From Deltaproteobacteria bacterium (GTDB taxonomy: Bacteria; Myxococcota_A; UBA9160; SZUA-336): 17,613 bases of DNA. The translations under genes and the position numbers were made by a program. The DNA is taken from assembly GCA_030665705.1 (NCBI GenBank), contig DAOUZG010000008.1, forward strand, positions 1-17,613, written 5' to 3'. Below are positions 15,095-17,613 of the stretch, one piece after another. The notes below the pieces were generated by a model. The model saw nothing but the letters and a program-made list of their open reading frames with translations. It did not search any database and was not told where the DNA came from. The stretch's first letter is position 1. The number at the start of each line of letters is the position of its first letter.

Positions 15095-16801
15095 GTAAGA
15101 GCCGAACCGCGAGGGAGGCCGAGTACCACGGAGCTGCACGGACAGACTTACGGGCTCAAGGCGAGCCAGATTCGTCGCCTCCGAAACCTGTACAAGCGCC
15201 GCCTCCCGCGCAACCGCCTGGTCTCTCAGGAGTTTGCCCGGCGGATTGCGGAGATCTCCTTCGAGATCGGACGCCAGGTCGGGGCGCTGGTGAACCGGCG
15301 CGGGCAGGTGGAGTACGTAACCGTCGGGGACCCCTTCCGAGTCGAGCTGCCTGATTTCAAACGCGTGCGCGGCGGCCCGGGGCGCTTCCGGGGTCTGCGC
15401 TGCCTTCATACGCACCTTCGCGACGAGTCGTTGACGCGGGACGACCTCACCGACCTGCAGCTCTTGCGTCTCGATGCGATGGTCGCGATCCAGGTCGACG
15501 AACGGGGCCTCCCGACGCTGACGGAGTACGCTTCTCTGTGTCCCCCGAGCGAGTCCGGGGAGCTGGTCGAGGTTCATCCGCCTCTCCCGCCGAGTCGGCT
15601 CGAGTTCGATTTTCTGGAGTGGATCGAGTCGCTGGAGGACGAGTTCGCCGAAGGTCAGCGCGGGACCGAGGTGGCAGGCGCAACCGACCGGGCGATCCTC
15701 GTCGGGGTCTCGATCGGAAAGGACCTCCGCGCCGAAGAGCGGCTCGCGGAAATGCACGAATTGGCGGGGACAGCCGGGGTCGCAGTCCTCGACGTCGTCT
15801 GCCAGAGGCGTTCGAGTCCCGATCCTCGGTACCTCATTGGAAAGGGGAAAATCCAGGACCTGGTGGTGCGCGCCTGGCAGCTCGGCGCGGACCTCGTGAT
15901 CTTCGACCGGAACCTCACACCTGTCCAGATCCGACACATCACCGATCTCGTCGAGGCGCGGATCGTCGATCGAACCCAGCTGATTCTCGACATCTTCGCG
16001 CAGCACGCGCGCACGCGGGAGGGCCGCATCCAGGTGGAGCTGGCCCAGCTCCGCTACCGACTGCCGAGGCTCGTCGGTCGGGGGGAGTCGATGAGCCGGC
16101 TGACCGGTGGGATCGGTGGACGTGGCCCGGGCGAGACGAAGCTCGAGGTCGATCGGCGGCGGGTTCGCGATCGGATCCGGCGACTGGACGGGCAGCTCGA
16201 CCAGGTGTCGCGGCAGCGGCAGACGCGGCGCGTGAAACGCAACCGGGAAGGACTTCCGGTTCTCTCCATCGTCGGCTACACGAACGCGGGAAAGTCGACG
16301 CTCCTGAACTGGCTTACCCACAGCCGCGTCTCGACGGCCGATCAGCTATTCGCCACGCTCGATCCCTCGTCGCGTCGGCTCCGTTTCCCCAAAGAGCGGG
16401 ACGTCATCATCACCGACACGGTGGGGTTCATCCGCGATCTGCCGCCGGACCTCATCGCGGGTTTCCGGGCCACGCTCGAGGAGATCCACGACGCCAACGT
16501 CCTCCTTCACGTGGCCGATGCTTCGAGCCCCGACGTGGAGGTCCACATCGAGGACGTTCGGGCTCTCCTGGTGGAGCTGGGGCTCGGCGACAAGCCGGAG
16601 TGCCTTGTTCTCAACAAGTGCGATAAGCTTTCCTCCCGCGAGGCCACGGCACTCGCGCGGCAGATGGGGGGGGTCCCGATCTCGGCACTGACCGGCTGGG
16701 GCGTGGAGGAGCTGCTCCGGCAGGCGGAGCTTCTGCTCTTTCCAGCGGACGTCGAGGAGATCGGGGCGCGGCGGATCCACGCAATCGGCAGAGGAGCCTA
16801 G
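15065..16801 (+). CDS. hflX: Ribosome-associated GTPase HflX with long N-terminal extension
   Basis: HflX binds the ribosome and splits stalled or stressed 70S particles using GTP. Drawn from the first standard start (TTG 15065) it has 578 residues. The probable true start is ACG at 15128 (557 residues), 9 bases after GAGGGAGG and placed so that ELHGQTYGLKASQ opens the protein. From that start, residues 1-185 are an extension (LYKRRLPRNRLVSQEFAR...GRQVGALVNRRGQVEYVTVGD) absent from the 426-residue E. coli protein but known to me from deltaproteobacterial HflX. The core follows: the HflX domain with GGIGGRGPGETKLEVDRR, a coiled-coil-like Arg-rich stretch, then the G domain with G1 GYTNAGKST (383-391), G3 DTVGF and G4 NKCD. 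fabH begins 2 bases after its TAG, so the two share a transcript. Confidence 0.93.
   Translation: MTSRVEGPYLVRAEPRGRPSTTELHGQTYGLKASQIRRLRNLYKRRLPRNRLVSQEFARRIAEISFEIGRQVGALVNRRGQVEYVTVGDPFRVELPDFKRVRGGPGRFRGLRCLHTHLRDESLTRDDLTDLQLLRLDAMVAIQVDERGLPTLTEYASLCPPSESGELVEVHPPLPPSRLEFDFLEWIESLEDEFAEGQRGTEVAGATDRAILVGVSIGKDLRAEERLAEMHELAGTAGVAVLDVVCQRRSSPDPRYLIGKGKIQDLVVRAWQLGADLVIFDRNLTPVQIRHITDLVEARIVDRTQLILDIFAQHARTREGRIQVELAQLRYRLPRLVGRGESMSRLTGGIGGRGPGETKLEVDRRRVRDRIRRLDGQLDQVSRQRQTRRVKRNREGLPVLSIVGYTNAGKSTLLNWLTHSRVSTADQLFATLDPSSRRLRFPKERDVIITDTVGFIRDLPPDLIAGFRATLEEIHDANVLLHVADASSPDVEVHIEDVRALLVELGLGDKPECLVLNKCDKLSSREATALARQMGGVPISALTGWGVEELLRQAELLLFPADVEEIGARRIHAIGRGA
15111..15118 (+). promoter_or_regulatory. 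Ribosome-binding site that argues for a non-standard hflX start
   Basis: GAGGGAGG is the only strong Shine-Dalgarno match near the hflX N-terminus. It lies inside the coding frame if TTG 15065 or GTG 15077 is used. The in-frame codons at usable spacing are ACG (15128, 9 bases) and CTG (15134, 15 bases). No ATG, GTG or TTG in frame follows it before conserved sequence begins. Confidence 0.45.
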
Positions 16802-16803
16802 CG

Positions 16804-17613
16804 ATGAACGGATTTCGGCGGGTCCGGATCGTCGGGACCGGAATGTACGTTCCGCCCCGAGTGGTGACGAACCACGACATGGCACAGTGGATGGATACGA
16901 GTGACGAGTGGATTCAGCAGCGAACCGGAGTCGTCGAGCGCCATTGGGCGGACGGGGACATCACGCTAACCGATATAGGATACGAGGCCTCCGTGCGTGC
17001 ACTCGAGGCTGCGGAGATAGGCCCCGAGGACCTGGACGCGATCATCGTGGCGTCCCTCACGCCGATCCATCAGTTCCCCGGAAACGCGGTGTTTCTGCAG
17101 GACCGCCTCGGCACCTCCGAGATTCCCGCAATGGACCTCCGGTGCCAGTGCACGGGCTTTATCTACGCACTCCACGTGGGGTCTCTTTTCGTGGGCTCGG
17201 GGCAGTACGAACGCGTGCTCGTCGTCGGAGCGGAAATGCACTCGGTCGGGCTCGACCTCAGCACGCGGGGGCGCGACGTGTCGGTGATTTTCGGAGACGG
17301 TGCGGGTGCGGTGCTTCTGGCCCCCTCCGATGATGCCGATCGTGGAATCCTCTCCGCCCACCTTCACGCGGAGGGACGCTACGGCAACAAGCTCTGGGTG
17401 GAGGGACCCGGCGCTGCGTTCACGCCGTACTGCACCACGGAGCTCGTGGAGTCGGGGCGGATCTGGCCGAAGATGGAGGGCCGGTTCGTCTTCAAGCACG
17501 CCGTGAACCGCCTGCCGGAGGTGATGAAGGAGGCGCTCGAGGCCAACAAGTGCTCGCTCGAGGACGTGGACCTGTTTCTCTTCCACCAGGCGAACCTCCG
17601 GATCAACGAGTAC
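16804..17613 (+). CDS. fabH: 3-oxoacyl-ACP synthase III (FabH-type), 3' end outside window
   Basis: The first 270 residues of a KAS III enzyme, which condenses an acyl-CoA primer with malonyl-ACP to start fatty acid synthesis. Visible are the N-terminal VRIVGTGMYVPPRVVTN, DEWIQQRTGVVER (35-46), the active-site Cys 116 in RCQCTGFIYAL, FGDGAGAVLL (163-172) and the active-site His 261 in FHQANLRI. The catalytic Asn is beyond the window edge. Residues about 190-230 (GRYGNKLWVEGPG...GRIWPKMEGR) are longer than in E. coli FabH and resemble FabH-like paralogues, so a special acyl product is possible. ATG at 16804 is 7 bases after AGAGGAG and 2 bases after hflX, indicating an operon. Confidence 0.88.
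   Translation, partial: MNGFRRVRIVGTGMYVPPRVVTNHDMAQWMDTSDEWIQQRTGVVERHWADGDITLTDIGYEASVRALEAAEIGPEDLDAIIVASLTPIHQFPGNAVFLQDRLGTSEIPAMDLRCQCTGFIYALHVGSLFVGSGQYERVLVVGAEMHSVGLDLSTRGRDVSVIFGDGAGAVLLAPSDDADRGILSAHLHAEGRYGNKLWVEGPGAAFTPYCTTELVESGRIWPKMEGRFVFKHAVNRLPEVMKEALEANKCSLEDVDLFLFHQANLRINEY

Overview
This is a GC-rich (by eye about 65%) bacterial chromosome segment with frequent GTG and TTG starts. It carries mostly housekeeping genes and has no tRNA, rRNA, CRISPR array or intact mobile element. The organism is probably an uncultured relative of the Deltaproteobacteria (Myxococcota, Desulfobacterota or Binatota-like). That rests on a long N-terminal extension on the GTPase HflX, a secreted propeller protein with a C-terminal module I associate with such genomes, and the gene content. 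It is an impression from family resemblance, not a phylogenetic result.

Left part (1-5641). A non-coding start with a very strong hairpin is followed by a ChbG/YdjC-type carbohydrate deacetylase (+). A Nudix hydrolase and a saccharopine-dehydrogenase-like oxidoreductase (both -) run convergently into it. A purine-type phosphoribosyltransferase (+) diverges from the Nudix gene. It faces a 649-residue secreted beta-propeller protein (-). These look like small separate transcription units.

Gap (5642-6011). A 370-bp non-coding interval is unusually dense in structure: a perfect tandem 22-bp repeat, a 12-bp palindrome, two hairpins and a copy of a repeat that recurs near 1-30 and 14955-15064.

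Central block (6012-14896, all -). Seven tightly packed genes read, in transcription order, GT2 glycosyltransferase with a C-terminal Rossmann domain, glmU, glmS, pcrA/uvrD helicase, GNAT acetyltransferase, PP2C phosphatase and an AlkA-type DNA glycosylase. GlmS and GlmU make UDP-GlcNAc for cell-wall and envelope polymers, and the glycosyltransferase fits beside them. The second half combines DNA repair (helicase, glycosylase) with two protein- or metabolite-modifying enzymes. The last three genes are joined by 4-base GTGA overlaps.

Right part (14897-17613). A divergent, heavily structured intergenic region separates the block from hflX and fabH (+), two genes 2 bp apart. fabH runs off the window after its active-site His.

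The clearest oddities are two genes whose best ribosome-binding sites point to non-standard start codons (CTG for the acetyltransferase, ACG for hflX), the shared intergenic repeat, the 22-bp tandem repeat, and the glycosyltransferase-Rossmann fusion. I found no convincing novel multi-gene system.
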